The notes beneath the pieces were generated by a model. That model had not been told where the DNA came from. It ran no database searches and worked only from the letters and a program-made list of their open reading frames with translations. Made by a program: the position numbers and the translations under genes. DNA of 64,000 nt from assembly GCA_030581615.1 (NCBI GenBank), contig JAKTTT010000012.1, forward strand, positions 1 to 64,000. Reading direction: 5' to 3'. Shown piece after piece: positions 44,986 through 56,345 of this stretch (the first letter of the stretch is position 1; each line of letters starts with the position of its first letter). This DNA comes from Alloascoidea africana. Its lineage: Eukaryota; Ascomycota; Alloascoideomycetes; Alloascoideales; Alloascoideaceae.

Positions 44986-46587
44986 TCAATCCTTGACAAG
45001 AAGAGCTTTTTTTTGATTTTTGGGTTAACCATTGCTTTCTGCAGAATGCTTTCAAGTTTCTGTTATGTCGACTATTGCCGGTTTTCCTTTTCCTTTGTCC
45101 AACTTTAGAACAAAGCTCGTCAGCTTTGTATATTTTTATCTCTTTTTCTCTAAACGCTGCGTTTCCCTTATACAAATTTGTCATCTCTTGTATGTTTTCC
45201 ATTGAAAAGTGTTATATTATACGGTTACATTGTCTTACGCATTTTATTTCATACCTCCTCCCTATATCTCTAAAGAAAGAACATTGTTATCTATTATTTG
45301 ATTTTCATATGCTTATTTTTTTCGTTGTTTACCATTTTGCTCCCTTTTATCTCATATCATGAATTTTGCATTTTTGGTTATCGTCGTTTTATCCCAGTAC
45401 TCCTATATCTAAACTCTACTGTCCATCTTCTGTACTATTTCCCTTTCCCTTACTTTTGGCTATTTATTTGTTTTGGTCTGAAAGCTTTTGTGTTGTCATT
45501 TTCCTTGATATGAGCTGATCAGTCACTTTATCTTATACACTGAGAAAGAAAAACAAAAAAAGTGAAAGAATGCAAAATAAAAAAAGAAAGATAAATCTTT
45601 CTTATTTCTCAAAAAATAAAGATATGAAAACTCAACAATATCACCGCCATCATATATAATATCATCATTTACAAGCCAAGCGTTCAAAATACATTGGAGA
45701 AGTCTGTTCTCTTGAAATATAATTTGGCTCAAAGAGTGAAATTAATTGCGAATCGAGTTTTGTTGGTCTCTTTTTAGCCCGTTCCGGGTTTTTGGTTTTT
45801 GGTCTTTTGTTGAAGCAACGTTTGTTGGTTTCGAGCTTTTGACTCTGTCATCAACAGATTTAGCTTCAGCATCATATTTTTCTTCTTCCTCCCCCTAACC
45901 ATCTATTATACCTACAGTACATCACTACCCTGATTTCCCAACCTTCTTTGGTTTTTATTTCCCAAAGAAGTTAAAAAAATATTCAATTTCATCCACTCTC
46001 ATTGTTTCTCCCCGCCCTCCTCTTACTTCCTTTTTTTTTTCTTTTTTTTTTGATTCTTCACTTCAACCAATACATATACTATGACTTTTTTTTCTCATAC
46101 TGTACATGTTCCTTTCGGTCTTTTATCATTCAAGCCTTTATTCTGATATACCTCATAGAGGTGCTTAGCAAGCTGCTGTCACTCATTTTGGAAATTTATC
46201 CTTATCGTAAAAATTTTGTCTTACAGTTTTTATTGGCTCAGGTTTAAAGTTTGTGTTATTTCAAATAGTATCTGTTTGATAAGAGATATTTCAACTCGAA
46301 TTTTATATATTTTGAAGTGAAGAAAACCAGACTATGTCTATTCTGTAGTGTTGTAATTGTAGAAATAAAGCACACTGTTTACTCAGATGTTTGCTTTTAT
46401 CTATCTACTTGCATTTTTTTTTTCATTGGAGACTATTACTGTATAGGTATTTCTTGTTTGCAATAATCTCGTTCTTGATCTCATCTTCCTCTCTCGGTTC
46501 CGGGTAACAGAATTTCCCAACATTGAACAAACCAAATCACCAGTCAGTTTTACTTAAGATCTGCTACAAATATCGTCGCTACCAGTA
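44986..46587. other. 1.6-kb T-rich intergenic interval
   Basis: Between two plus-strand genes. The plus strand is T-rich almost throughout, with TTTCCCTTT-type runs and poly-T tracts at about 46033-46052. Its composition looks like untranslated sequence. Small frames are Phe/Leu/Ser-rich and unsupported. Confidence 0.5.
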
Positions 46588-47454
46588 ATGTCAACGAGAA
46601 TAACTTTGCTCGATTCCAGCGGGAGAATGGCTTCAGCATGGTCGCGACATTCCAACCTTATCAGGACGGAGAGCACACAGAAGGGCCTGTTTTCCGTCTC
46701 TCTGCACCATGGAACCTTGTCCACACTCCTAAACCATGGAGAGGAGAACAAAAATGTAGACTGTATTGTATCACCCGGAAATTCGTTTGGATTCTTAGGA
46801 GGCGGATTCGATTTGGCAATTGCCAAATTTTTTGCTCCTTATTCGAAAAAATTCAAAACCGCAGAAAGGGCTCTCCAATTTGCTCTATTTGATTCTTGTT
46901 TGGGTTATAACCCACCATCTACGCCTCAGCTGGTGGACATGAAGCACGCTTACTCTTTGTATAATGATGGCTTGTGTAAAACTGGAAAGGACTCGGATAT
47001 GGTGGATTATTTCATGGACTGTCCTGCTTGGGTTAGGCATAGGTGTCGCTATTTGCTCCATTTACCAACAATGAGGCTACCTCAAATCCTCGATTACGAG
47101 GACGATGAATTAAGACAGATAGTTTTTGACTTTACATGGAATATCTTGACCAGTATTCACTCTCATAACAAAAATAGTCTTGCGAATTCTGCTGCCAATG
47201 ATCTTTCTGAGTCTCCAGATGATATTCACTACCACAACGGCCTTATAACAAGTGTTGTCCTGACCGGTTTAGGCACTGGTGTAGGTGGGGTTGATCCAGA
47301 TTTATGTGCTATATCAATGCTCTCGGCTATTGAATTATTTAACGTTTCGTTTAACACGAAATTTGAAAACAAAAAGGATGCAAGTGCTATGAGAAGCAAA
47401 CTCGTGAATTTTATGAGAACTGGATCAGTAGATTCTTCTGATCTTGAAATTTGA
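46588..47454 (+). CDS. macro-domain protein (YMR087W-like, putative ADP-ribose phosphatase/hydrolase)
   Basis: A 288-residue protein of the fungal macro-domain family typified by S. cerevisiae YMR087W, annotated as a putative ADP-ribose-1''-monophosphatase. The nucleotide-binding loop is VDCIVSPGNSFGFLGGGFDLAIA (about residues 57-79). The second loop is VVLTGLGTGVGGVDPDLCAISML (about 223-245). The insert between them contains conserved-looking HAYSLYNDG and CPAWVRHRCRYLLHLPTMRLPQ segments. No signal peptide, no introns. The ATG at 46588 is the first in frame. Confidence 0.9.
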   Translation: MSTRITLLDSSGRMASAWSRHSNLIRTESTQKGLFSVSLHHGTLSTLLNHGEENKNVDCIVSPGNSFGFLGGGFDLAIAKFFAPYSKKFKTAERALQFALFDSCLGYNPPSTPQLVDMKHAYSLYNDGLCKTGKDSDMVDYFMDCPAWVRHRCRYLLHLPTMRLPQILDYEDDELRQIVFDFTWNILTSIHSHNKNSLANSAANDLSESPDDIHYHNGLITSVVLTGLGTGVGGVDPDLCAISMLSAIELFNVSFNTKFENKKDASAMRSKLVNFMRTGSVDSSDLEI

Positions 47455-47952
47455 TGGTTTGATGATTTCTAATTGCTATTAAAAAAGACACCTAAAGTTG
47501 GGGGGTTTACCGCAATAAGGTATCCCATTTACAAACCTATTCTTCCGTATGTAGAAAATCAAAGTTAAAAGTGAAATTCTGGGAATTGTACCCTCAAAGC
47601 TGAAGGGGCGCATTTTTCCTACCTCTCCAATATTGAGAGGATTGTATATTTATTCTAAGGAGTGCAAACATTCTAATCCAGCAAAAAGAAAAAAATGGAG
47701 TGGAAAGGTTCAAAACGCTTGGACAGTTTTGGAGTAAAATGCATGTTACTTTCATTTCCCAAAGTTGCAAAAATTCTATTCTGGACTCAAAAATCTTGAA
47801 ACGAATTTCCATACTATAGTTACAATCATCATCAAATGTCTTCAAAACGAACCCATAACAAAATCTTAAATAAGAAAACATAGCGACCAAAGAAGAAAAA
47901 AAAGAGAGAGAACAGGAAAACAGATTGACTTTTTTTTTCTATTGAATTACAC
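47455..47952. other. convergent 3' intergenic
   Basis: Short stretch between the ends of the macro-domain gene and BEM1. AT-rich, with no gene or structured element seen. Confidence 0.5.
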
Positions 47953-49771
47953 TTAGTGAATGTTCACATAGAAGGTAACTTTCTTCTTATCCTCTATAAC
48001 GCGCCAGAGGTCTTGGTTACTGTATACCTGTAAATTACCACTGTTTGCTCTTTCCTTTGGGTCTAAAGGACTGATACAATCATTGTTGTAAGGACTTGCC
48101 AATGTTATAGCACCTGGAGACACTTCCAATCTTTTGGCCACACGCTGAGTAAGTTCAAATAGTGAAATGTTTGACGAAATATTAAATGCAAATATATCAT
48201 CCTCATAAAAAAACTTGGCTTTTACTGTACTGGAAGGAGTACCATCCAAATTGGAATGTAGTGTGCTGTTTGGCGTGATCTGACCCCCAAGATAATCAGT
48301 GTCGCCTTGTGCTGAATAGAACTCCTTGGAACTAGAATTGGCCGATTTGGTTAGAAAACTGTCTCCAAAAGGAGATAACACCTGCGAGTTTGTAGGAGAC
48401 AGGAAACTGTTATCCATGGTAGAAGTTTCAGTCTGTTGAATTGAAGGCGGCTGAGGCAACCCACTTGGATACATCCCTAATTCCTCCAAATCTCCTTCCC
48501 TTAGTTCAAAAAGCTGTAGTACTGTATTGCTTTGTGAAACTTTTGAATCGAGCATGATCAAGCTCCTGATGTACTCGTCCAAATCTATCTTTCTTTGACC
48601 GGAGATGGAATCGTTCACATATGTCAAAGGTCCAGGAATATAAGGTAATGTTCGTTTACCTCCACCTTTTCCTGCCTCTTCTGGGAACGCATCTAGTAGA
48701 GATATTTGAAGATCATAAAAATCTTGATAGAATCGACAGAGCTTTCGAAAATGCCCATCGGAAGTCTCGCATACCAAAAGATACCAATACCTGCCTTGAT
48801 CAAAGGCAAAATCAGCTACTGCAGCCGAGACAACAGAGACCATCTGATCCTCTTGTATAGTCATAGGTGGTGTTGGCGCATTTTGTAAATTCCCAGCAGA
48901 ATCGTTGTTCAGATCCACTTCTCCTAGAGGAATAGCATTTGCCTGGTACTTTTCATTTTTCATCTTCCACTCCTCAACAGTCGGAACATTTCCAACTTTT
49001 ATAGCCATCTGGACGTTTTCAATAACACGGTCAGTTGCGATATGTATTACCTCTACAAAGGATACTGGAACAAGTCCAGGTCCTCCTAGACGCTCTATGG
49101 GCTTGGCGATAAACCACTCATAACTATGATGAGCACACACTATGAGTTTCTCTCCTTCGTAAACATCCAACTCATCAGTGCGCTCTGCGGAGAAAGGAAA
49201 GACCACTCTGGCATATAGGCTTCTATCGGCTGCACCAGTTTTGTACATTGAAAGGTCCACGTTGTCGACCGAAAGTGTTTTATCAGCCGCTGCATTTGTT
49301 ATTTTTGAAACAGATTCTGCTTTCAGGTTGGGTGTTGAAAGATATCGCTGCTTTGCTCTCGAGCGATTAAACACTTCAAAGTAGGAAACAGGGACCAATC
49401 CTTTTGCGTTTGTGATGGGATTGGCAACCTCATACCACTGAGTGTCATTTTCGTTTCCAATCACATGGAAAAAATCACCTTTTGAAAATCCTAGTTCTTC
49501 GGCTCCCTTCGGTTCATAATCGTACAGAGCTTTGATGACTCGTTTTGGAATTGCCAGACCAAAAGGGACCGAGGTAGAGTTTACTGGAAGGCTTGATCTC
49601 GTTTTTCCAGCAAACCCTTTGGAATCTTTTGAGTGTCGGTGTCCCTAAGAAAAAAAGATGTTAGAATGGTGTATTCTATCACGTTTCATTTTTAATCGCC
49701 TTGAATAAATAGAGGTAGGTCGAGCAAGCATTATAGAGAAGTTAGACAATGAGGCTTACAATAAGTGCCAT
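47953..49771 (-). CDS. BEM1: polarity scaffold Bem1 (SH3-SH3-PX-PB1, 2 exons)
   Basis: Bem1 (Scd2 in fission yeast) bridges Cdc24, Cdc42-GTP and PAK kinases at sites of polarised growth. Exons: 49771-49760 (12 bp, MALI) and 49644-47953; donor GTAAGC, branch TCTAAC, acceptor TTCTTAG; 1704 bp, 567 residues. Domains in order: SH3-1 about 37-97 (KALYDYEPKGAEELGFSKGDFFHVI), SH3-2 about 140-205 (ARVVFPFSAERTDELDVYEGEKLIVC...EWFIAKPIERLGGPGLVPVSFVEV), PX about 265-375 (RYWYLLVCETSDGH...RFYQDFYDLQISLLDAFPEEAG...LPYIPGP), and PB1 at the C-terminus (VKAKFFYEDDIFAFNI). The PX Arg/Tyr core is present. The first exon codes for only four residues. Confidence 0.95.
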
Positions 49772-50821
49772 TTGTTGAGGTTAAATCTCAAGGTTTTAAG
49801 ATTGTAGGCGAATTTGGATTAGATTCAAGATAGAGAAGATTAGAAGAGACAAAAGTGACAGAGAATTGATTTTGATTTATTCCATACGGAGCAACAACAA
49901 TAATAATAATAATTATTATTACTATGGAAATAATAAAAATCTTCAGAAGTCGGGCGATGCGACTTTCCATATTCGAACAATAGGCGTCGTGTGAACTCTT
50001 GACAGACAAGCAGACAGCAATCACCATGTGAAATCATCTTGGATCAAGGAATAAAAAAGAAATGATTTGCTAGGATACTTGATCTTAATTGTTGTATATT
50101 GTATACTTTTTCCCCCAAAGCGCAAAGTCCTTTCAAAAAGCTACACACCGCTTGATCCTCAAAGTTTGTTAACTTGGAGTTGCTTCATTTCCTCGGTTCT
50201 TTGGTATTGCCCACAAATCAAATTGTTGTGAACATTTGTCGAACAAAAATATGAGGACATATCAATGCCAAAGATTATTTATTTAGCAATTACTTTGTAG
50301 TAAATGAATGAACCGTTGGTTGGAAGAAAGCCAAAAAATGTGATTTTGAATAAGAGCCAAAGCACGCTAACGTCACCAATTGTAAGCTTGTGAGGCTAGC
50401 TTGGTAAACTTCAAGACTTGTAGAAGGAAAGGCCTAAAGATTAAAGATTATTCAATTGTAGATCATTGGCATTCAAAGTGTAATAGCACCATGTAATATA
50501 CAGAGTTATCATCCATTATCATTTCAAGGTACGCTCCCCAAAAACAAAGACAGAAAAGTAGCCTAGCATTTCTAGAAAAATCTACCATAATTAATGCTAG
50601 CTCGTAATCTTTACTCGTCCAACTCTATTGAAGATGACTGGAAGGTTTTTCATAATTATTTAGGCGCTTTGGCAATCCAAAAACAGAATATTTGACAGAG
50701 AATAGAATGATCATACAGCTTTATATCCATAACATTTACAATATATCCTGCCAGGATCCTGTGAGGTGTTTCAAATTGGGAACTGACACTTCAACACGCT
50801 TTTCTTTCACCAACACTAAAC
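49772..50821. other. divergent upstream region of BEM1 and the Ser-rich orphan
   Basis: About 1 kb with no recognised gene. Contains (AATAAT)n near 49895-49919. AT-rich. Nothing else can be supported. Confidence 0.45.
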
Positions 50822-52036
50822 ATGAATGAGTCCAAGAGATACCAGCTCAAATCGTCACCGATCCCTTCTATACCGACATACACCTATTCGGATCCTAGTT
50901 TCATAACAATGGTCCGCTCCAACCTATGCAGCGACGAGGAGAATTTTGATGAAGTTATCGACTGGGGGTTCCCCATCATGTCTTCCTCATCGCATTCTCT
51001 TAATTTGAGTACAGGCTCAAGGTCGAGGGCAACCAGCCCAAGGCCAGATGCTAGTCATAGTGCTCGTCAAAGAAGTTCACACCGATCGCCTTATGGGTCC
51101 ACGCAAACATCTCCTTCTCCTTTCAACCAGGGCAACGATGACGGAACAAATGTCGACGAAAATAGTGAAACCGGAACTGTTGGAGTCCCTGGGGTTTCTG
51201 ATAATGTCTTAGACCTATTTGGAGCCTTGAAGAGTGGACCTAAATCCCGGGGAAGAGCCAACGAGGGATCGGCCCAAGACCAAGGCCAAGGCCCTAACCA
51301 GCCGCTTTCCCTCTTGGGGAGGTCGAAAACCATCAAAGTCGTCCTTTCTAGTTGCCAACCCACAAGATACTGCGAGACCAGCTTCCGAATGATGGAGGCC
51401 CACGCGATTACAGAAAAGTCTCTCGGCGTCATTCAATCCCAAGTGTCCCGGCCAGCCGTGACAGGCAGAAACCGGACCATGACGAACCCAGTGCCCAGCA
51501 GCTTCAGCTCCAGCCGGATCTTTCTGAACATCAAGTCGGGGCCGTCTCAGCAGGTCTCGATAGGCCAGACGCTGGGGATGGCTTCCCAGTCGCAGAATCC
51601 CCGGTTCCACCAGCAGCGACAGCCCGGCAGAGCTCGAAATGCGAACCATCCCAGGTCAAAGTCGGCGGTATCAAACAATATCTCAGCGTTTTCCGTAAAG
51701 AGTGGGAATCCCACTCAGACTCGCACTCGCAAGTACACAGGCGACTCGGTCAGCGCTTCCAGCTTCACGGCCCCAGCCAGCCCTACCTCGACCCACACCG
51801 TGCCCGCGACCGCAAAGACCTCGAGCACGATATACACGCCGAAGCTCCATGGCAGCTCGCTGTCCTACTCGTCGCCCAAGGCCATCACAGTCACGCAGCC
51901 GACTCCGACGGCAGCCAGGCACCCCGATGGCGGCCAGCGAGCTGCCAGGAAGTTATCAAACTCAAACAATCCCCAGACCGTAAAGATGACCACCTATATA
52001 GACCACCCTCGTGCCAACCCTGGCTATAATGTGTAA
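50822..52036 (+). CDS. Ser/Thr/Pro-rich protein of unknown function
   Basis: A 404-residue uninterrupted frame with no recognised fold. The acidic segment SDEENFDEVIDWGFP (about residues 37-51) and DNVLDLFGALKSG (about 127-139) look like short linear motifs. The rest is Ser/Gln/Pro-rich and presumably disordered, with many RS and SP sites. Support for coding: ATG-to-stop length well above neighbouring chance frames, sensible spacing before the PNPOx-like gene (175 bp), and a clear shift to GC-rich sequence from about 51190. A competing plus-strand frame (51352-52029) is likely a GC-driven shadow. Function is not inferred. Confidence 0.6.
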   Translation: MNESKRYQLKSSPIPSIPTYTYSDPSFITMVRSNLCSDEENFDEVIDWGFPIMSSSSHSLNLSTGSRSRATSPRPDASHSARQRSSHRSPYGSTQTSPSPFNQGNDDGTNVDENSETGTVGVPGVSDNVLDLFGALKSGPKSRGRANEGSAQDQGQGPNQPLSLLGRSKTIKVVLSSCQPTRYCETSFRMMEAHAITEKSLGVIQSQVSRPAVTGRNRTMTNPVPSSFSSSRIFLNIKSGPSQQVSIGQTLGMASQSQNPRFHQQRQPGRARNANHPRSKSAVSNNISAFSVKSGNPTQTRTRKYTGDSVSASSFTAPASPTSTHTVPATAKTSSTIYTPKLHGSSLSYSSPKAITVTQPTPTAARHPDGGQRAARKLSNSNNPQTVKMTTYIDHPRANPGYNV

Positions 52037-52211
52037 TGCCTTTGTGCCGTTTGACTGCTTTTTGTCCTTTTAGCCTGCTCGCGTAGAGTTTTTGATCTGT
52101 AAGATTCGGTTTGGGACCCTCCTCACACCACCGCCACTTGCACTTTTTGCCTTGCGATCTCTCCTTTCCTCCCTGGTTTAGAAGACTCGCCCGAAAGAAG
52201 AAGAAGAAAAA

Positions 52212-52997
52212 ATGTCGTTCATGGCTACATGGGTGGCCCCGTTCACAAACTCCATAGCCAAAGAAAAGGCAAAGTTCATTCCTTTTTCTCTGGGCACAGT
52301 TGCGCCAGATGGCTCGCCAAGAGTACGCACTTGTGTCTTTCGAGGGTTTCTCTTCGATGACCAGACCACAAACATACTCACCTTTTGCACAGACAAACGG
52401 ATGAGAAAGCTGGATGAGCTCAAAGCAAATAACCATTACGAAGCATGTTTCCATTTTTATGACTCTCATACGCAATTTCGATTCTCCGGAGTTACGAAGA
52501 ACATCGACATGAAATGTCTACAAAACTCTGACAAACACGCTGATTCGGTTTCGGCCGATAACGAAGGTTTATATCCACTACTAAATTCTGGAAACCAGGG
52601 CAAATATCCAATTTACTCTCCATCGCTCAAGGCTGCTTCAGATGAAGCATTTTTACACCACGACACGAAATCAGCACCATCGCCTACTAAGGAAGAGTGG
52701 ACTAAAGAAATTTACAGGCATTGGAACCTGCTGAGCCCGACAATGAAAGCAAGCTTCCGTAAGCCAGTTCCTGGGAGTGAAATGTCTTCGGATAAACGCA
52801 GCCAGCTCGACGCAATCTCAAGAGGAGTTGACGGGGAAAGCGATGACCATGGACTAGAAAACTTTATGCTAGTCATGCTGTTTGTAGATAAGGTCGACTT
52901 TGTCGATCTGGACGGCGGGAATGGAATTGGCCATCGATTTCTGTTTGAACGGCTGGATGGAGACGATGAGTGGAACATTTCGGAGGTTTGTCCATGA
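52212..52997 (+). CDS. pyridoxamine 5'-phosphate oxidase-like FMN protein (Alr4036-type)
   Basis: A 261-residue split-barrel flavoprotein of the Alr4036/PNPOx-related group, distinct from the true vitamin B6 enzyme Pdx3. The N-terminal part ATWVAPFTNSIAKEK...FSLGTVAPDGSPRVRTCVFRGF is the FMN-binding strand region. TDKRMRKLDELKANNHYEACFHFYDSHTQFRFSG continues it. The C-terminal DKVDFVDLDGG...HRFLFER...WNISEVCP closes the barrel. The middle (about 95-190) is a longer variable insert. The enzyme activity is not established for the fungal members. It lies 91 bp upstream of DPC29 on the same strand. Confidence 0.85.
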   Translation: MSFMATWVAPFTNSIAKEKAKFIPFSLGTVAPDGSPRVRTCVFRGFLFDDQTTNILTFCTDKRMRKLDELKANNHYEACFHFYDSHTQFRFSGVTKNIDMKCLQNSDKHADSVSADNEGLYPLLNSGNQGKYPIYSPSLKAASDEAFLHHDTKSAPSPTKEEWTKEIYRHWNLLSPTMKASFRKPVPGSEMSSDKRSQLDAISRGVDGESDDHGLENFMLVMLFVDKVDFVDLDGGNGIGHRFLFERLDGDDEWNISEVCP

Positions 52998-53088
52998 ATT
53001 TTTCGGGGGTGTATGGTTGTACTGTTTTTCTCTCCTCTCACACAAGAGCCAAATCTTGACGTACAGTATATAGTCGTTAGAGAATTCC

Positions 53089-54056
53089 ATGATCATGCTA
53101 GGAAGGGTTTCTCGAAACCTGTCATCGAGATGTCTACTCAGTCTGAGTAGGCGTCAACTGAGCAGCTTTTCACCGGCCCTTAGCGGCCACAGCAAATGGG
53201 CAACTATCAAGCACGATAAGGCCAAGAATGACGCTGCGAAAAACAGAACAAATGCAAAGTTTGCTTCACAGATCTCTATAGCCCTCAAAAGTACGTCCGT
53301 TGATGGTATATCTTTATTGGTGACTCAGTTTGACAGAAAGTTAACAGCACAATATGCGTAGTGGGCGGCCCTGACGTGGGATCAAATATCAGACTCTCAA
53401 CTGCCATTGCTGCTGCCCAAAAGGCAAATGTTCCGAAGAGAGTTATCGAGTCGGCCATTAAAAGGGCAAGCGGCGATCAATCTGGAAAAGGCACCCTTGA
53501 AAGTGCCACTTATGAATTCATTGGGCCCGGTGGGGTGGGCTTTGTAGTGTAAGCATGTTTGTCATGATTTTTTCTTGATGCCCTGGTCTAATTGTATTGA
53601 AGAGAAGCTCTTACGGATAATAAATCGAGGACGATCGGGTACGTAAAAGCGGCTTTTACAAAGTTTGGAGGGGGTTCCATGTCCCCTACATTGTATCTTT
53701 TTGAAAGAAAGGGAATAATTGTCATTGATAGAGGGGATAAATCATTCGATGACACTTTTGAAATTGCATTGGAACTGGGTGTTGATGATGTAGAGGAAGT
53801 GAACAACGATGAAACAGGAGAGCCAACGTCATTTGTTACAGTTATATGTCCACCTCAAGATACAAACGCTGTAGCTGAGAGTCTAAAACAACAATTTGAA
53901 ATAAAGGAAATCAACATTGGATATACCCCAATAGACGACACGGCTATCGATCGGCTTGACAAAGATACAGAACCAGTGTTTGAGAAATTGTTAAATGCAC
54001 TAGAGGAAATTGATGATGTTTCTGACTACTATAGCAACCTCAAAAACTACCCTTGA
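53089..54056 (+). CDS. DPC29: YebC/TACO1-family mitochondrial translation factor Dpc29 (3 exons)
   Basis: Mitochondrial TACO1/Dpc29 proteins associate with the mitoribosome and aid translation of specific messages (COX1 in mammals). Exons: 53089-53290, 53362-53548 and 53603-54056; 843 bp, 280 residues. Introns are GTACGT...GTTAAC...GCGTAG and GTAAGC...TCTAAT...TTGAAG. A targeting presequence (MIMLGRVSRNLSSRCLLSLSRRQLSS) precedes the YebC signature SGHSKWATIKHDKAKNDAAKN. Then come GGPDVGSNIRLSTAIAAAQKANVPK, IKRASG, YEFIGPGGVGFVVEALTDNKSRT and GGGSMSPTLYLFERKG. Complete. A decayed second copy of parts of this gene lies at about 57610-58080. Confidence 0.93.
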
Positions 54057-54495
54057 ATCGTAAGTTTGTTCTGATATGCATTTGTATATAGTATCCATAA
54101 GGAAACCACAAACATAATGATATAAAATTTCATTGAGATAAAGTACAAGAACATGTTACTTGATACAGATCATGATATCGATTTAGACAGATCCATATCT
54201 TTGCAAGTTTGTTCCTGGAGATGAATTGGGCAGTCTCGGGAATTACTAGAGCCGGCTCATGGGATCATTAGCTTTAAGAATAGTGGACAGAAAAACAGAA
54301 AAAAGCATGTTTCTGATAGAACCATCTGTTCTTCCAATTCTCTTTTTTTCTATCTTCGATTAAGCAGATTCTTCTCATAGCTTTTGCAGACCAAGCGATT
54401 TTGGTCTAGTATAAGGTTACACTCAGAAGGAACTGAACATTAAAATGTATATATAAGAACTCTTTACAAATGCAAAAAATAAATATCTCCTTCTT
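54057..54495. other. intergenic within the duplicated segment
   Basis: 3' region of DPC29. From about 54398 (TTTGGTCTAGTATAAGGTTAC) it is recognisably the same sequence as 58199-58310 next to the intact zinc-finger gene, so it belongs to the duplicated block. Confidence 0.6.
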
Positions 54496-54760
54496 TCATG
54501 TCTTGTCTTGGTTTTTTATCATTGGCACTTGACAAAAACTGAATTCTACACTCTGTTGCCAATAATCTCTGTTCCTGGCCAATTAATCAACTCTCCAGTA
54601 TCCCCCTTCTGCTTAGGCACCAAAGACCCCCGTTTCCCGATAAGCATATCTGTATATAGTGGCGTGCTAGCTTTAAGACCTGGATCTGAACCCCGTCCGT
54701 TGTTCAGAGAGGCAAGAAGGGAGGATAGTGGAAGCATAGAAAGAGCAGACAGGACGTTTA
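54496..54760 (-). pseudogene. truncated copy of the C2H2 zinc-finger gene (C-terminal part)
   Basis: A minus-strand relic matching the 3' end of the intact zinc-finger gene at 58312-59076. It retains PLSSLLASLNNGRGSDPGLKASTPLYTDMLIGKRGSLVPKQK, with only a few differences, and then departs. Relative to the parent it lacks about 40 bp after the KQK segment (positions 58430-58450 of the parent), which shifts the last codons. The whole finger-bearing N-terminus is missing. The nucleotide match is above 90 percent by eye, so the duplication is fairly recent. Confidence 0.88.
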
Positions 54761-55109
54761 TAGTGACTTCCAAAATTGATACAATGTTCTTTTTTGACTT
54801 CTTGAACAGCCGCCAACACTATTGTTGTTATTACACATTTACTGTTTGTTGGGTTGAAAAGTATGGTGAGTTTAGTTTAGAACAGGACTGGAGTCATTAA
54901 GCTCCAGGCGTTGTATGAGAATTGGAAACAGGTTTTTATAGCTGTTTTTTCTATGCCTGCTGTTTGGAGATAAGCTATAAGCGTGAGGCAGTCGAATTTA
55001 AGCGGCGAATGGGTCTTTTGAGTCTTGACATAAAGCCGTATGCGAGTATTCGCCGACCGTAGAAGCAAAGCGGTGGAGGTAAGAGTTGGTGAAAAGAAAC
55101 GATCTGTTT

Positions 55110-55915
55110 CAATAGTTGGGCGTGTTTGCCCATAGTGTAAAAGAACGCATTATTACCATAAAGCGTGAACAGTGCACTTTCTTTAGAGGAGTGGCTTCGG
55201 CTATCCCTTGTTGCAGAAAACTTGTGAATTGATTTGTGATCACCTCGAGGTGACCTTTGTTGCGAATTAGGATTTGCTTCCATTGCCGTAGGTGATTTAG
55301 GAGGCAGACAAGGTCCATTTCCTCGTGGTTAGGAACCATGATATTGTCTGGTGAGAAGTGTTTCTTTTCCGTTTCCAGCGACAGAGCTAGATGATCTGAA
55401 GGTGATGTGGTATAGTCTGGGGGACCCCTGAAGTGGTTATCGAGATTCTTGGACACTAGTAACGCATCCTGAAACGTTTCCCCTGTTGTTGGCTGCTTTG
55501 TTAAAGATGTTCTTGTGGACTAGATCAGCTGTTTTTAAGATCCTGTCGATTTGGTCCGTTCTGGTGGGGTCGTTCCAAGGCTTGGAACACCATTTTGGGT
55601 GCCAGGTATTTATGTCACCTGCGATGCATCCCATGAAAGACGCGGTGTTTTCGAGGAATTGTAGGAGCACTGCGAGTGAATTGGAAGCATTCTCCGGCGT
55701 CGAGCCTGATATGAAGGAGATTTCTTTGCTGTCTTTTTTGATATGAGCTGCCGCGAGGTCGCGGTTGTTTATATCGATTTTGTGGATGGACCAACCTTGT
55801 CTTTGAATCATTTTGTTTATATATAGACGATCTGTTTTGGAGGGTTCAGTATTTTTGTTCTGATTCAATTCTTGTAAATTCCTGATGTGTTGCCGGTCCA
55901 TATTGTAATGGTATG
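55110..55915 (-). mobile_element. LINE fragment: endonuclease domain, minus strand
   Basis: Codes on the minus strand for an apurinic-type LINE endonuclease: QGWSIHKIDINNRDLAAAHI, FISGSTPENASNSLAVLLQFLENTASFMGCIAGDINTWHPKWCSK and DPTRTDQIDRILKTADLVHKN. It continues, after a frame break near 55465, into the SDHLALSLE motif at the end of the domain and a linker (ATPLKKVH). The reverse transcriptase is absent. It probably belongs to the same family as the 24.6-28.5 kb LINE: the GDINTWHPKW endonuclease ends just where that copy begins (ATPRKK). The 5' end faces another copy head to head. Confidence 0.78.
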
Positions 55916-55966
55916 GGCATTCTTGTACTAGGATGTGTGTGAATTCCGATAGAATAGGGATCTAAC

Positions 55967-56345
55967 TACAAGGCTGGTCCATTCACAAAATCGATATAAA
56001 CAATCGCGACCTTGTGGCAGCGCGAATTGAAAAAAACGGAAAAGACATCACATTCATCTCGGTGTACGCGGCCCCAAAAAGCTCGACGCCAGAGAACTCA
56101 TCCGACTCACTAGCAGTCCTATTACAATTCCTCGAAAGCACCGCGTCTTTCATGGGATGCATAGCAGGCGACATAAACACCTGGCACCCAAAATGGTGTT
56201 CCAAGCGTTCGAACGACCCCACCAGAACGGACCAAATCGACAGGATCTTAAAAACAGCTGATCTAGTCCACAAGAACATCTTTAACAAAGCAACCCACAA
56301 CAGGGGAAACGTTCTGGATACGATACTACTTATATACCCATAGAC
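55967..56345 (+). mobile_element. LINE fragment: endonuclease domain, plus strand
   Basis: Near-identical to the minus-strand fragment at 55110-55915 but inverted. It starts at GWSIHKIDINNRDLVAARIEKNGKDITF, keeps the YAAPKSSTPENSS segment missing from its partner, includes GDINTWHPKWCSK and runs to IFNKATHNRGNV before losing similarity near 56320. Truncated at both ends. The pair forms an inverted repeat around a spacer of about 170 bp (55800-55967), part of which is extra 5' sequence of the left copy. Confidence 0.8.

Noticed and set aside
51352-52029. 225-codon frame overlapping the Ser-rich orphan
   Set aside because: Begins inside the longer frame, lacks its own promoter space and is explained by GC-rich third positions.
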